A DNA stretch of 39,834 bases from a virus. Positions 26,552 to 35,624 of the stretch are shown in pieces; position 1 is the first letter of the stretch, and each line of letters starts with the position of its first letter. The notes beneath the pieces are model-generated. The model was not told the DNA's origin, ran no database searches, and saw only the letters and a program-made list of their open reading frames with translations. A program made the position numbers and the translations under genes. The stretch spans positions 1 to 39,834 of IMG/VR virus record IMGVR_UViG_3300028194_000511, one strand, 5' to 3'.

Positions 26552-27652
26552 TTATTTTCTGTTTTTTCTATCATCTTTATCCATCTTCACGATGAAATCA
26601 TCTTCTGTATTATTCTTAGATAATGTTTGTCTCAACACTTCTAAAACATCTCTCTTTTCTTCGTAATTTTCAAAAGGAGATTTCTCTGATGGTTTGATTA
26701 ATATATCCGTTGATTTCGTTGCTCTTTCAGAATCAAAATCTGAATCTTCACTTTCAACAATATCTCTATGGGGTATAATTGGCCTACCCAATCTAATTTC
26801 CATAGCTTTTACTTCTTTAATTGTTCTTTCAACTTCATTCAACCCATCTAATTCAGGATTTCTATCTTTCTTCTCCTGTTGTTCTATAATTATCTCTTCT
26901 TCTAAAAAAGTTGAAACATTTACTGCTGTTTTAGTATTTGTAACCATTCTAACTTCTTTTTGTTTTCGAATTTTTTCTCCTTCAAGACGAATAACCATAT
27001 TTTGTTTGAGTTTTTCTTTTTTAATTCTAATTTCTTCAGCTAAACGAATAGCTTCTTCTTTTTTCTTTTCAATATCTTTATCTTTGATATTTTTTTCACC
27101 AACGATATCTGGATATTTTTCTTTTAGATACAAATAAAAATCTATCTTCATTTGCTCTAATTCTTTTTTGAAAGTTATTCTTCGTTCCTTTTCATCTTCA
27201 AATGCTTCTTGAATCTTTCTGAATCGTTCATCTTCAATAGCTCTTCTTTCTTTTTCTTCTGCAAAGATTCTACGTCTATCTTCTTCGTTATATTCTTTTG
27301 TATCTAATATCGGGTCTACCTTTATCTCAGTTGTTTTAGGATTTAATATAGCAGATACGATTGAATTTACATCTCCATCATTTGTTGGTAATGGTTTTAC
27401 TAAATTAATTAACTCAGCTTCTGATACTTTATCCTCTTTGGTAATTACTATATTATCTTTTAAAGGTTTTCCTGTTTTTACTAAAACTTCAGGTTCTTTT
27501 ATAATTTTAGAAATTTTAGTAGATTCTTCTAAAGGTCTTTTTGGATTTTTTATTAATGGTTTTGACATACGGTCATTCAATCTCTTTTCAATTAGATTGT
27601 TTAATCTACCCTTATCCCGTCTATCTCTAAATTTTATATTTTTTCTTGCCAT
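26552..27652 (-). CDS. Highly charged coiled-coil protein, probably virion-associated
   Basis: The 366-residue protein is extremely rich in Lys, Glu, Arg and Ile. It starts MARKNIKFRDRRDKGRLNNL, a basic region, then a linker with repeated Pro/Lys/Asp. From about residue 120 to 290 it is a long predicted coiled coil (RRRIFAEEKERRAIEDERF, DEKERRITFKKELEQMK, KKKEEAIRLAEEIRIKKEKL). The C-terminus is acidic/basic (KMDKDDRKNRK). No enzymatic motif is seen. It lies 10 bp after a 1617-residue structural protein whose own C-terminus is also a charged coiled coil, so the two could interact in the baseplate or tail; this is inference. A scaffolding, tape-like or chaperone role is an alternative. Confidence 0.7.
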   Translation of the reverse strand: MARKNIKFRDRRDKGRLNNLIEKRLNDRMSKPLIKNPKRPLEESTKISKIIKEPEVLVKTGKPLKDNIVITKEDKVSEAELINLVKPLPTNDGDVNSIVSAILNPKTTEIKVDPILDTKEYNEEDRRRIFAEEKERRAIEDERFRKIQEAFEDEKERRITFKKELEQMKIDFYLYLKEKYPDIVGEKNIKDKDIEKKKEEAIRLAEEIRIKKEKLKQNMVIRLEGEKIRKQKEVRMVTNTKTAVNVSTFLEEEIIIEQQEKKDRNPELDGLNEVERTIKEVKAMEIRLGRPIIPHRDIVESEDSDFDSERATKSTDILIKPSEKSPFENYEEKRDVLEVLRQTLSKNNTEDDFIVKMDKDDRKNRK

Positions 27653-27662
27653 TACTTATCCA

Positions 27663-30600
27663 TTAAAAAGGTGAACCATTTTTTATATCAAATTCTTTTC
27701 TTCTAAACATCTCAGCTTCTCTTAGTTGTAATTCTTTTTTGTATCGTAAATCAAATTCATCTGCTCTAGCATCTTCAATCTCAATCATCTTTTCAATTTT
27801 ACGTCTGAATTCTCTAAGTTCTCTTCTGTATTCTTGCAGTCGTTTCCAATAAATATCATCATCTACAATTAAATCTTTAATATCTAATACATCTAACCCA
27901 GTTGCTGTATCTACATCTAAGTTTCCTTCAGCCGCAGTTTGAGATGTTTTTATTAGTACGTTAGGGTCTGCTTTGAATATTTCAATAACAGGTTTCCCAT
28001 CTGGAGTATCAGGTGAATTTGTTGTTAATGAATCAGATTTTGCTTTACATCCTAAAAATCTAAGATTTTCTACTGCTAATGGTAATTCATCAGTTCCTAC
28101 TTGTGCTGGTTCGAATGATGATGAATTTGGAAGATTTAAAGATGCTGATAATTCTGAACTATAAAATAGTTTTTTAATCTGGCCATATTGTGCTTCTCTA
28201 TTATTTACTATTGTAGTTGCGATTGGATTATAATTCCAACTACCATTAGAACCAGTATTCCAATTTAAACCATACCCAACATCTGTCCCTGCTTTATAAA
28301 CAGGTATTACATATCTATATTTTGATGGTGCGTACATATCTCTAACTTGTGGATTCCCAACATCTTCTACATCATCTTTTTGTGAAGTAATAATAAATAG
28401 TTTAGATGTATCTATAGGATTACCATCATAACCCAATTCTTCTGCAAATACACTAGATGATGGCATGGTTGAAATCTGAGTTTCATATTGAACATTATCA
28501 GCATTTAAACTATAAGAGTTTGTAAGTTCGGTTTCTAATATATGGTTTGATGCAGATACAGGTCTATCAATTGATGCTATTGTAACTGAATACATCGGTC
28601 TGGTCTGAGTTACCTTAGTTAATGATTTAGCTTTAGGTCTTTCTAAGATATGTGGTTCAATTAAAATACCTGAGTTGTAATCAACCCTAGCTGGCATTGT
28701 TTGTCTGATTTGTTCAAACACCGACATATCGTATTTAGCAAGTATATCTATCGTATTATTAATTAAGTTTTTAGAACTATATTTTTTAAATACTTGTCTA
28801 CGAATATAATCTAGTTCTTCATTTTGTTCGGTGAATCCACTTCTTTGGTCTGGATTACCTATGTAATCATCAATATCAAAATATCCCGTATGATTTATAA
28901 TATCATCGTTATACATCTTAGTAGCGGCTAAATAAACACCAACTACGTTTGAATCAACTGGTGCTGAATCGTATTGTGATTTTTCCATTTTGTTTTCAGT
29001 ATTAAGAATACCAGTCAATGGGTTTGCTTCAGTTCTAACTTTATTGTTAAGGATATTGTTAGCTCCTGCTGATGGAACTTTTGTATAATACTCTTCAGTA
29101 ACCCCAATCAAATCATCATTTTCAAAATTAAATAATGATGCCGTTAAATGATAACCACTTTCCGAACCTGTTAATTGTTGGTTAGGGTGTTGTGATTTAT
29201 GTGAATCGGGATTCGTAATTGTTTTTAAATTAGAATCAGGTAAGAATCTAAACTTTAAATCAAAGAATGATGAAGTTAATGAATTACCATGATATGATTC
29301 TCTTGATAATGTATGTTCATCAATCACAATATCATTTAGTTGTTCTGCCCAATATCTTATTTCTTGAATAGAACCACTCATAGGTTGTGTATTTCCCCAT
29401 AAGGTTGGTGCTCCAGCTATTGTTGGAAATGAATTACCAAACTCAACAGAATTATTACTCCCAGTCCAAGCTGCATTATATGATGATTCGGTTGAACCAT
29501 TAATTGATATACTTGCTGATTTACTTACTTGAATTCTATCTTTTCTATTTCTTCTATATTGTAATTTGTAAACATTATCTTTTGTTATATCATCTACAGA
29601 ATTTTCTCTTTCTATTAATAGAGTTCCCATATTAGAATCAAATATATTAACATCTGAAATAGATGCTGATTTATACCCACTACTACCACTTAGGTAAAAA
29701 TGTATGTTACCTTTTTTATTATTAACAACATTTGGATATTTTGATTCAAATAGTACTGCGAAATCTTTATCCTTACGAATAACACCAGTGTGTCTGTTTA
29801 GATTTTGTGCTACTTGTAATTCAATAACATCGATTGGGTTAGGCCCACCTTCGTTTATTGTGATATTACCACCCATCCCACTATGATTTGTACAATAGTA
29901 TTTTAAAGAAGGGGTTGATGCAGATACTACAATTTGAACAGTTGCGTTAGCTTGTCCTTGCGTTCCACTTACGGTAACACCAGTTGTATAACTTGAATTA
30001 TCAGATGCTTTTTGGAATCTAAATGGATGTGAACCATTTGATGAATCACTTACATCAAATTTATATGTGTTTCCTGCATCTAATACTAAAGTTGGTTGTT
30101 TTACTTCATCAATTTCAAATACACCATCAACTACTTTAACTACCTTAGTTATAGTTGAACCATCACCAGGAGTATTATTATTAATTTCGTAAGTTACAGG
30201 ATTTATATCTGCTACTTTATCCCAAGGAACTGTAATGTAATTATTGTTATCCATTCTTAAATGGTAAACAAATCTATCATGCTCCCAATAAGGTCTTACA
30301 TTATTCTCAATTACAGGCCCACCATATTCTCTGATTGATAGGAATGTTTGGGGAATACCATATGTAGCTATTAATGCTTTAACTGCTCTTGCTGAACCTT
30401 TTGTTTTTAGAAGGTATGGGATATTGTTTACAATTCTTCTCCATACTTCATTATTAATTTGTTCGTGTGATTTAGATGGAAGTGAACCACTATTGGGTAC
30501 ATTACCAAATTTATCAGTTCCTAATCCAAACTCCCAAAGGTTAGATGTATCTTTACCATGTGTTAGTTTCCATCCCATAGATTTTGCTACATCATAAAGA

Positions 30601-32516
30601 AGGTCGTTTGGCATACCATCATAAGGATGTTCTTCTCTTTCGTTAACAGATGTTAATGCGTGTATATATGACCAAGTTATATCAAAGTGATGCCCAATCA
30701 TATCTACGAATAAAACATATTCTTTGTTTAAAGGGTCCTCTACAATTGATGCTGGTACTATTTTTGTTAATCTTGCATCATTAAATGCGTCGTGAATACT
30801 TGCCGAATCAATTAACCCATTATAATGTGCTATACCTTGCGATGATGTAACACTGTGGTTTACATTTGGGTATGTACTTGATTTAGGCCAAGGTTCTAAT
30901 GGACTTGCGGATGATGTATAATGAGTATATAATGAACCTGTAGATTCGGTGTACATCCAACGTTCCCAACCATCCAAACCACTAACGACCATATCACGTC
31001 TACTAATTGATTGTGATATATTAGTCATAGCTTCAGAACCACTTACACCTTCTAATGTTTTAATCCTAGAATCAAATGATTCAACTAATTCTAATTTATA
31101 TTTTAAATTGTTTACTCTTTCAACAGCTGATGAGTATTTCACAAATGAACTAAATGTAGTGTAATCTAAATTTAACTTTACCCCACCAAATGAACCACTA
31201 ATATATTTATCAATAATTTGTTGTGATGTTGATAAGTTAGTATCTAATAAATCATTCCAACTTTTTAAATCAGTACCTTGAGATTTTCCATAGTTACCCA
31301 TATCAATCTTAAAGTTTGGTGATGAAAAGTTTGGTTGCTCTTCTATCGTTAATACATTGTAAAGTAATATTCTTTCAATGTAAGAACTTCGTATCACCTC
31401 ATCTATTGTACAATTTATTGGTTGCAGCCCATCAGGTAATGGTTTATATAATTTGACAACTACAGTCTTTAGTTCTGAAGGGCTTATTGTAGGATTATAA
31501 AATCTAGCTTTAGCAAATCTTGCAATACTAGACCAGGCGGTGAACTCAGCGTTAGCATTTGTTAAACCATTATAAAAATGAGAGTTTTGAGGTATTGATA
31601 TTGGATATATTTTTTCTTCTGGTGCACCAAAATAATCTGCATCGTAGTAATAATCTACATCTTCAGTTCCATCTATTTTTGTTAATTCGTAATAAGCTGG
31701 TTGATTTGGACTTGTTGAATCAATTTTTATCTCAGCTTTTGCAAATCTACCAGTTGTTTTGTAAATACTTCTTGGATAGAAGTTGGCAGAATCTGTAATT
31801 GGTTGTTTAGCTGCATAGAATTCTATCCAAAAATTATCTTCTGATTCTTGTTCTGATGGTGCAAAGAATGTTGCCGTTCCATCTTCAAGTGTAGATGTTG
31901 GGAAGGGTATATTTGCTGTCTGAATACCGATTTTTGGATTGTTTGCAAAACTCACATCAGTAACTAATACCTGGTCATTATTTCCAAAATTTAAAACTAA
32001 ATTTGGTTTAAAAGGAATTGTGTTTTCTACAACCTCTGAATCTATTGATGTTTCTGATGGTCTGTTTGGTGGATTATCGATTAACCCTTTTAATTGAGTT
32101 AATAGATGAGTAGGGTCTCTAAATTCTAATTCTAATTCTGTTCTATCAGAATTGATATTTTTTATCCTCATATCTGATGTATGAGGTTTTACAAAATTGT
32201 AAACAATACTATAATATCCTGAATCTAAGGATGTACTTCTAGCCTGCATCTCAGGTCTTATTAATAAGTTTGTTTCGAGTGGGTCATCTCCTTGATTCAA
32301 TTCATACTGAAGCATACCATCTAACGATTTGATTAACTTATCAGCTGAGTATATGTGAGCTTCCATTTTACAAAAAGTATCAAAATCACTTGGTTGTAAT
32401 TGTTCTTTAACCGATAGTAGATTTGATAAATCTTCTAATGAATGCAATTGCACACTATCGATTGGAACTTTTGAGGAAACCAATATATCTTTATTTTGAA
32501 ATCTATCTATTGCCAT
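27663..32516 (-). CDS. Large baseplate/tail protein with cupredoxin and LamG-like domains
   Basis: The product is 1617 residues. Residues about 1-680 are structural sequence without a recognised fold. Residues about 680-728 (EVWRRIVNNIPYLLKTKGSA, then VKALIATYGIP) resemble the tail-protein-I (P2 gpI) helical motif, supporting a baseplate location. Residues about 745-1065 look like a LamG-like jelly roll (MDNNNYITVPWDKV, FAVLFESKYPN, SGSIQEIRYWAEQLNDIVID) interrupted by a cupredoxin domain at about 775-890 with SHPFRF (H830) and YYCTNHSGMGG (C875, H878, M881). The C-terminus (about 1550-1617) is a charged coiled coil. By order after gp25 and gp6 it could correspond to the gp7 wedge region of T4, but I see no sequence proof. 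It starts 4 bp after the upstream stop, within TAAGATATGGC. Confidence 0.82.
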   Translation of the reverse strand: MAIDRFQNKDILVSSKVPIDSVQLHSLEDLSNLLSVKEQLQPSDFDTFCKMEAHIYSADKLIKSLDGMLQYELNQGDDPLETNLLIRPEMQARSTSLDSGYYSIVYNFVKPHTSDMRIKNINSDRTELELEFRDPTHLLTQLKGLIDNPPNRPSETSIDSEVVENTIPFKPNLVLNFGNNDQVLVTDVSFANNPKIGIQTANIPFPTSTLEDGTATFFAPSEQESEDNFWIEFYAAKQPITDSANFYPRSIYKTTGRFAKAEIKIDSTSPNQPAYYELTKIDGTEDVDYYYDADYFGAPEEKIYPISIPQNSHFYNGLTNANAEFTAWSSIARFAKARFYNPTISPSELKTVVVKLYKPLPDGLQPINCTIDEVIRSSYIERILLYNVLTIEEQPNFSSPNFKIDMGNYGKSQGTDLKSWNDLLDTNLSTSQQIIDKYISGSFGGVKLNLDYTTFSSFVKYSSAVERVNNLKYKLELVESFDSRIKTLEGVSGSEAMTNISQSISRRDMVVSGLDGWERWMYTESTGSLYTHYTSSASPLEPWPKSSTYPNVNHSVTSSQGIAHYNGLIDSASIHDAFNDARLTKIVPASIVEDPLNKEYVLFVDMIGHHFDITWSYIHALTSVNEREEHPYDGMPNDLLYDVAKSMGWKLTHGKDTSNLWEFGLGTDKFGNVPNSGSLPSKSHEQINNEVWRRIVNNIPYLLKTKGSARAVKALIATYGIPQTFLSIREYGGPVIENNVRPYWEHDRFVYHLRMDNNNYITVPWDKVADINPVTYEINNNTPGDGSTITKVVKVVDGVFEIDEVKQPTLVLDAGNTYKFDVSDSSNGSHPFRFQKASDNSSYTTGVTVSGTQGQANATVQIVVSASTPSLKYYCTNHSGMGGNITINEGGPNPIDVIELQVAQNLNRHTGVIRKDKDFAVLFESKYPNVVNNKKGNIHFYLSGSSGYKSASISDVNIFDSNMGTLLIERENSVDDITKDNVYKLQYRRNRKDRIQVSKSASISINGSTESSYNAAWTGSNNSVEFGNSFPTIAGAPTLWGNTQPMSGSIQEIRYWAEQLNDIVIDEHTLSRESYHGNSLTSSFFDLKFRFLPDSNLKTITNPDSHKSQHPNQQLTGSESGYHLTASLFNFENDDLIGVTEEYYTKVPSAGANNILNNKVRTEANPLTGILNTENKMEKSQYDSAPVDSNVVGVYLAATKMYNDDIINHTGYFDIDDYIGNPDQRSGFTEQNEELDYIRRQVFKKYSSKNLINNTIDILAKYDMSVFEQIRQTMPARVDYNSGILIEPHILERPKAKSLTKVTQTRPMYSVTIASIDRPVSASNHILETELTNSYSLNADNVQYETQISTMPSSSVFAEELGYDGNPIDTSKLFIITSQKDDVEDVGNPQVRDMYAPSKYRYVIPVYKAGTDVGYGLNWNTGSNGSWNYNPIATTIVNNREAQYGQIKKLFYSSELSASLNLPNSSSFEPAQVGTDELPLAVENLRFLGCKAKSDSLTTNSPDTPDGKPVIEIFKADPNVLIKTSQTAAEGNLDVDTATGLDVLDIKDLIVDDDIYWKRLQEYRRELREFRRKIEKMIEIEDARADEFDLRYKKELQLREAEMFRRKEFDIKNGSPF

Positions 32517-32519
32517 ATC

Positions 32520-33587
32520 TTAACTTTCACTCACTGTTGCTGCATTCTCTTGGGCCTCATCACTAACTACTCCCTGTCCACCACCATTATAGGTATTAGT
32601 TCCACCATTTGTATTGGCTGGGTAGAATGGCGCTGGGTCATCTGCTAATAAACAATTAACCTCAAATACACATTTATCACCCATAATGTAAACACCATCA
32701 TTAACAGAACCAAAGTTAGATGTTATTTGATATAAATCATTTACTTCTAAATCATTATTTGGAATTGTTAATTCTAAAACATGCATAGGATAAAATGGTT
32801 GGTCTGCAGCTATTACCGTACTACCCTCTGTTACTACACGCTTTCTATTTTCTTCATTAGTTCTTCCCGCTCTCTTTCTCATAATAGCTGCGTATTGTCC
32901 TACATCATATCCATTACTATGTCCGATTCTAAAACTAACTACTGCTCTAATGAAAAGGTCTCTTCCCGAATCCTTTAATTCTTGAGTAATTCTATATCCG
33001 TATTGTTCTAATTCTGGTCCGAATGCTTTATTATCCCATGAAAGTTCTCTATGCCCTTTAAATGTAATAAAACCATCAGTTGCACTTCTAACACCATCGT
33101 TATGATAACTTACACCACCAAAGTGAGTGTTACCAAAATCTCTTTGGCTATTTGAAATTTCAGATGTGTTTATATATCTGTAAGAAGGTGCATCTGCTGT
33201 TAGTTCATATCTACCACTAAATGTATCTTTAGGTTCTTCTTCTTCTGAACCTCTTACTGACCTTAAAGATTGGTTTTGTACTTTATAAATCTTTTCCTCA
33301 TTCAATCTATTTTGTTGAATTATTTGACTTTCAAATTCAACAGGTGTTGTAAGTAACTCATTTGATAGCTGTGGAATATTACGTTTATATTGATTAGCAT
33401 CAAATCTAATAACCTCACCCGGTATTCTTTTAAATCCATATTCATCTGGCTGAGTACCTTCTTCGATTGTATAAGACACAATTTGGTTTGAACTATTTCG
33501 TCTTATGTTTCGATAGTTTTCTGTTTCATTTTGAATTGTTATATTCAAAAGATTTGAGCTATTGCTTGGTGAATTATCTACTGCCAT
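32520..33587 (-). CDS. Virion structural protein, unknown family
   Basis: The product is 355 residues, begins MAVDNSPSNSSNLLNITIQN, and has no signal peptide or membrane span. The middle holds aromatic beta-type sequence (YRYINTSEISNSQRDFGNTH, then FITFKGHRELSWDN, then LFIRAVVSFRIGHSNGYDVG). The C-terminus is Asn/Gly/Pro-rich. Its ATG overlaps the stop of the preceding gene by one base (TAATG) and its stop lies 3 bp before the next ATG, so it belongs to a translationally coupled baseplate block. I do not recognise the family. A baseplate wedge or fibre-attachment role is inferred from neighbours only. Confidence 0.72.
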   Translation of the reverse strand: MAVDNSPSNSSNLLNITIQNETENYRNIRRNSSNQIVSYTIEEGTQPDEYGFKRIPGEVIRFDANQYKRNIPQLSNELLTTPVEFESQIIQQNRLNEEKIYKVQNQSLRSVRGSEEEEPKDTFSGRYELTADAPSYRYINTSEISNSQRDFGNTHFGGVSYHNDGVRSATDGFITFKGHRELSWDNKAFGPELEQYGYRITQELKDSGRDLFIRAVVSFRIGHSNGYDVGQYAAIMRKRAGRTNEENRKRVVTEGSTVIAADQPFYPMHVLELTIPNNDLEVNDLYQITSNFGSVNDGVYIMGDKCVFEVNCLLADDPAPFYPANTNGGTNTYNGGGQGVVSDEAQENAATVSES

Positions 33588-35611
33588 TATCTTACCACTT
33601 TAAATATAAACCCATCGAAATATTGTTGGTTGCCACTTCGGTCAACTCTAAATTCGAATTGATAAAATCTTTCGGGTTGTAATGTATTAAATCTAAAATC
33701 AAAGAAGTTTCCAGTTGAATCACAACTAACCTTTGTATATGTTGTATCAAATGGAATCAATACTAAATTTGTTTCTACATCTCTAACCTGGTAATAAGTA
33801 GTTGCGGGTAGATATTTAATTTGGTTGTATGGTGCTGAGTTTGTAAAACTTCTTTGAGGATATGTTTCTCTACCAACAACTCTTAACTTAGCTCTTGATA
33901 ATTCTTTATATTCTGTTTTTAGATTCTTCATATATAATGTAATATCATCTGCAGTTAGTTCTGTAAGTGAACCTGTTGCGAATGATGCATCATCCCACCT
34001 AGCTTCTAATGTAGGAACATATATTGTATGAGTATCGTTTGAGAAGAACTTTGATGAACCATATTTAGTAGAACCAGTTTCTTCTAAAACAGGTCTTTTA
34101 ATAAGGAATCCATCGTTTGGTCTTGAACCATCTAACATATCATGTACATACGCAGTAACTTCTACATTCAAATCAGATGTTGTTTTTGTAAATGTTTGAG
34201 AATAATTAGTACCTTTAAATGATGAGGTGTACCAAGTTGCACCACCTGAATTCTTACTGAAACCTGCTTCACTTATCTCCGGCGAATCTAATGAACCTGA
34301 ATATGTAATTTTAAAATCATCTATAGAACCACTTTTTGCGGCGCTCGATGCATTATAGTATGTATATGCAAATATATAATCACCAGTTACTACTGGTGTA
34401 AATGCTATTGATTGTGTTGCTTTAGCAGTATATGAGGATGTTAGATTTGTTATACCTGTTCTTAATGGTAATCCATTATTATCATATATTAAGAAATCTA
34501 TTTTATCGAAATCGCCAGGTGTAATTGATGCTGATATTTGGTAGTTTAATCCTGCTTGTAAATTCAAAGAATATTGTGCATCTGCTCCCCCATCATCAGC
34601 GTATAAATTTAATAACGATTGAGATGCAAACATTCTAACACTATTAGATAAACTATCGTTTACTCTATTTCTTAAATTAAAGTTACCTTCATTCTGAGTA
34701 AATGTGTCCCACACAACTAAATTACCTGCTTTTTGATAAATGTACACTTCATCAAATGTACCTGTTGTTGAAGAACCATCACCACTTCCATCAAAGAAAG
34801 TAAATCGTAATTCATGCTCTCCAGTTACTGTAGCTGCTAAATCAAATGATTGAGTAGATGATGCTGTTATGGCACCAACCATACCTTCGTAATCACCTTG
34901 GTTCTTTAAAACCCCATTAGGGTCTTTAATTCTAAATGTAACATCATCAAATGAGTTAGGGTCTATTTGGAATTGAACTCCATATGTAAATCCAGTCTGT
35001 AGATATGCTGGGAACACTAACGTAGTTCCTGCAAAGTTTGATGCTGATATAACTAATTGTTCGTTGACAATAGATGTAGATGGCGCATTACCATTAAAAT
35101 CGTTAATAGATTCTGTTAGGTGGGCCGAGCCACTTCCGTTTGCAAATGATTCGTATAATACAACACCCCTCTTTGGAGTTGTTTCAACATCATTACCATT
35201 TAATATTGATGTAGAATCCACACTCCACAAATTATTTGAATTTCTGCGTTCCCAACTACAACCATTTGTGATATTCGGAGAATCGTTATACTGACCCATA
35301 CCTTCAGACCAACTCTCTGAAACGGGGTAAACTTCTAATGTGTATTCAGTCTGTACTTCATTAGCTTCGATGGTTGTTAAGTTCATTTGATATTTAGAAG
35401 AGGTTGGTATATCACCTGCTACAACTGATTGTGATATATCAGTTAAATCAAATTGTGTAAGTACTCTACTATTACCAACGAATACTGTGTTTGATTCTTC
35501 ATCGAAGAACTTGGTAATTTCTAACACTTCATCTAAACCAGTGTTTTGAGCTTTACGAGTGTTTAATTCGTAAATTGTAGTATCTTTTTGTCCGTATATT
35601 CTATAAATCAT
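33587..35611 (-). CDS. Baseplate/tail structural protein with DNRLRE-like start
   Basis: The product is 674 residues. The start MIYRIYGQKDTTIYELNTRK resembles DNRLRE-type beta domains (surface or carbohydrate-associated), continuing with TQFDLTDI and LEVYPVSESWSEGMGQYND. Two internal segments look duplicated: LESINDF-type jelly-roll text around residues 155-280 (ISASNFAGTTLVFPAYLQTG, then GEHELRFTFFDGSGDGS) and around 300-430 (LNLQAGLNYQISASITPGDF, then TGDYIFAYTYYNASS). Both follow a G-x-x-Y-x-x-x-x-x-I-x-P pattern and end in a small-molecule-like SGSIDD/TGTFDE strand. The C-terminus ends RFYQFEFRVDRSGN. It lies directly after the gp6-like gene and probably contributes to the baseplate periphery or fibre attachment; this is inference. 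Confidence 0.72.
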   Translation of the reverse strand: MIYRIYGQKDTTIYELNTRKAQNTGLDEVLEITKFFDEESNTVFVGNSRVLTQFDLTDISQSVVAGDIPTSSKYQMNLTTIEANEVQTEYTLEVYPVSESWSEGMGQYNDSPNITNGCSWERRNSNNLWSVDSTSILNGNDVETTPKRGVVLYESFANGSGSAHLTESINDFNGNAPSTSIVNEQLVISASNFAGTTLVFPAYLQTGFTYGVQFQIDPNSFDDVTFRIKDPNGVLKNQGDYEGMVGAITASSTQSFDLAATVTGEHELRFTFFDGSGDGSSTTGTFDEVYIYQKAGNLVVWDTFTQNEGNFNLRNRVNDSLSNSVRMFASQSLLNLYADDGGADAQYSLNLQAGLNYQISASITPGDFDKIDFLIYDNNGLPLRTGITNLTSSYTAKATQSIAFTPVVTGDYIFAYTYYNASSAAKSGSIDDFKITYSGSLDSPEISEAGFSKNSGGATWYTSSFKGTNYSQTFTKTTSDLNVEVTAYVHDMLDGSRPNDGFLIKRPVLEETGSTKYGSSKFFSNDTHTIYVPTLEARWDDASFATGSLTELTADDITLYMKNLKTEYKELSRAKLRVVGRETYPQRSFTNSAPYNQIKYLPATTYYQVRDVETNLVLIPFDTTYTKVSCDSTGNFFDFRFNTLQPERFYQFEFRVDRSGNQQYFDGFIFKVVR

Positions 35612-35624
35612 ACTATATCCTCGT

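Noticed and set aside
27663-32516. Naming the 1617-residue protein gp7
   Set aside because: Order after gp25 and gp6 is suggestive, but T4 gp7 is shorter (about 1030 residues) and no diagnostic gp7 segment could be recognised.
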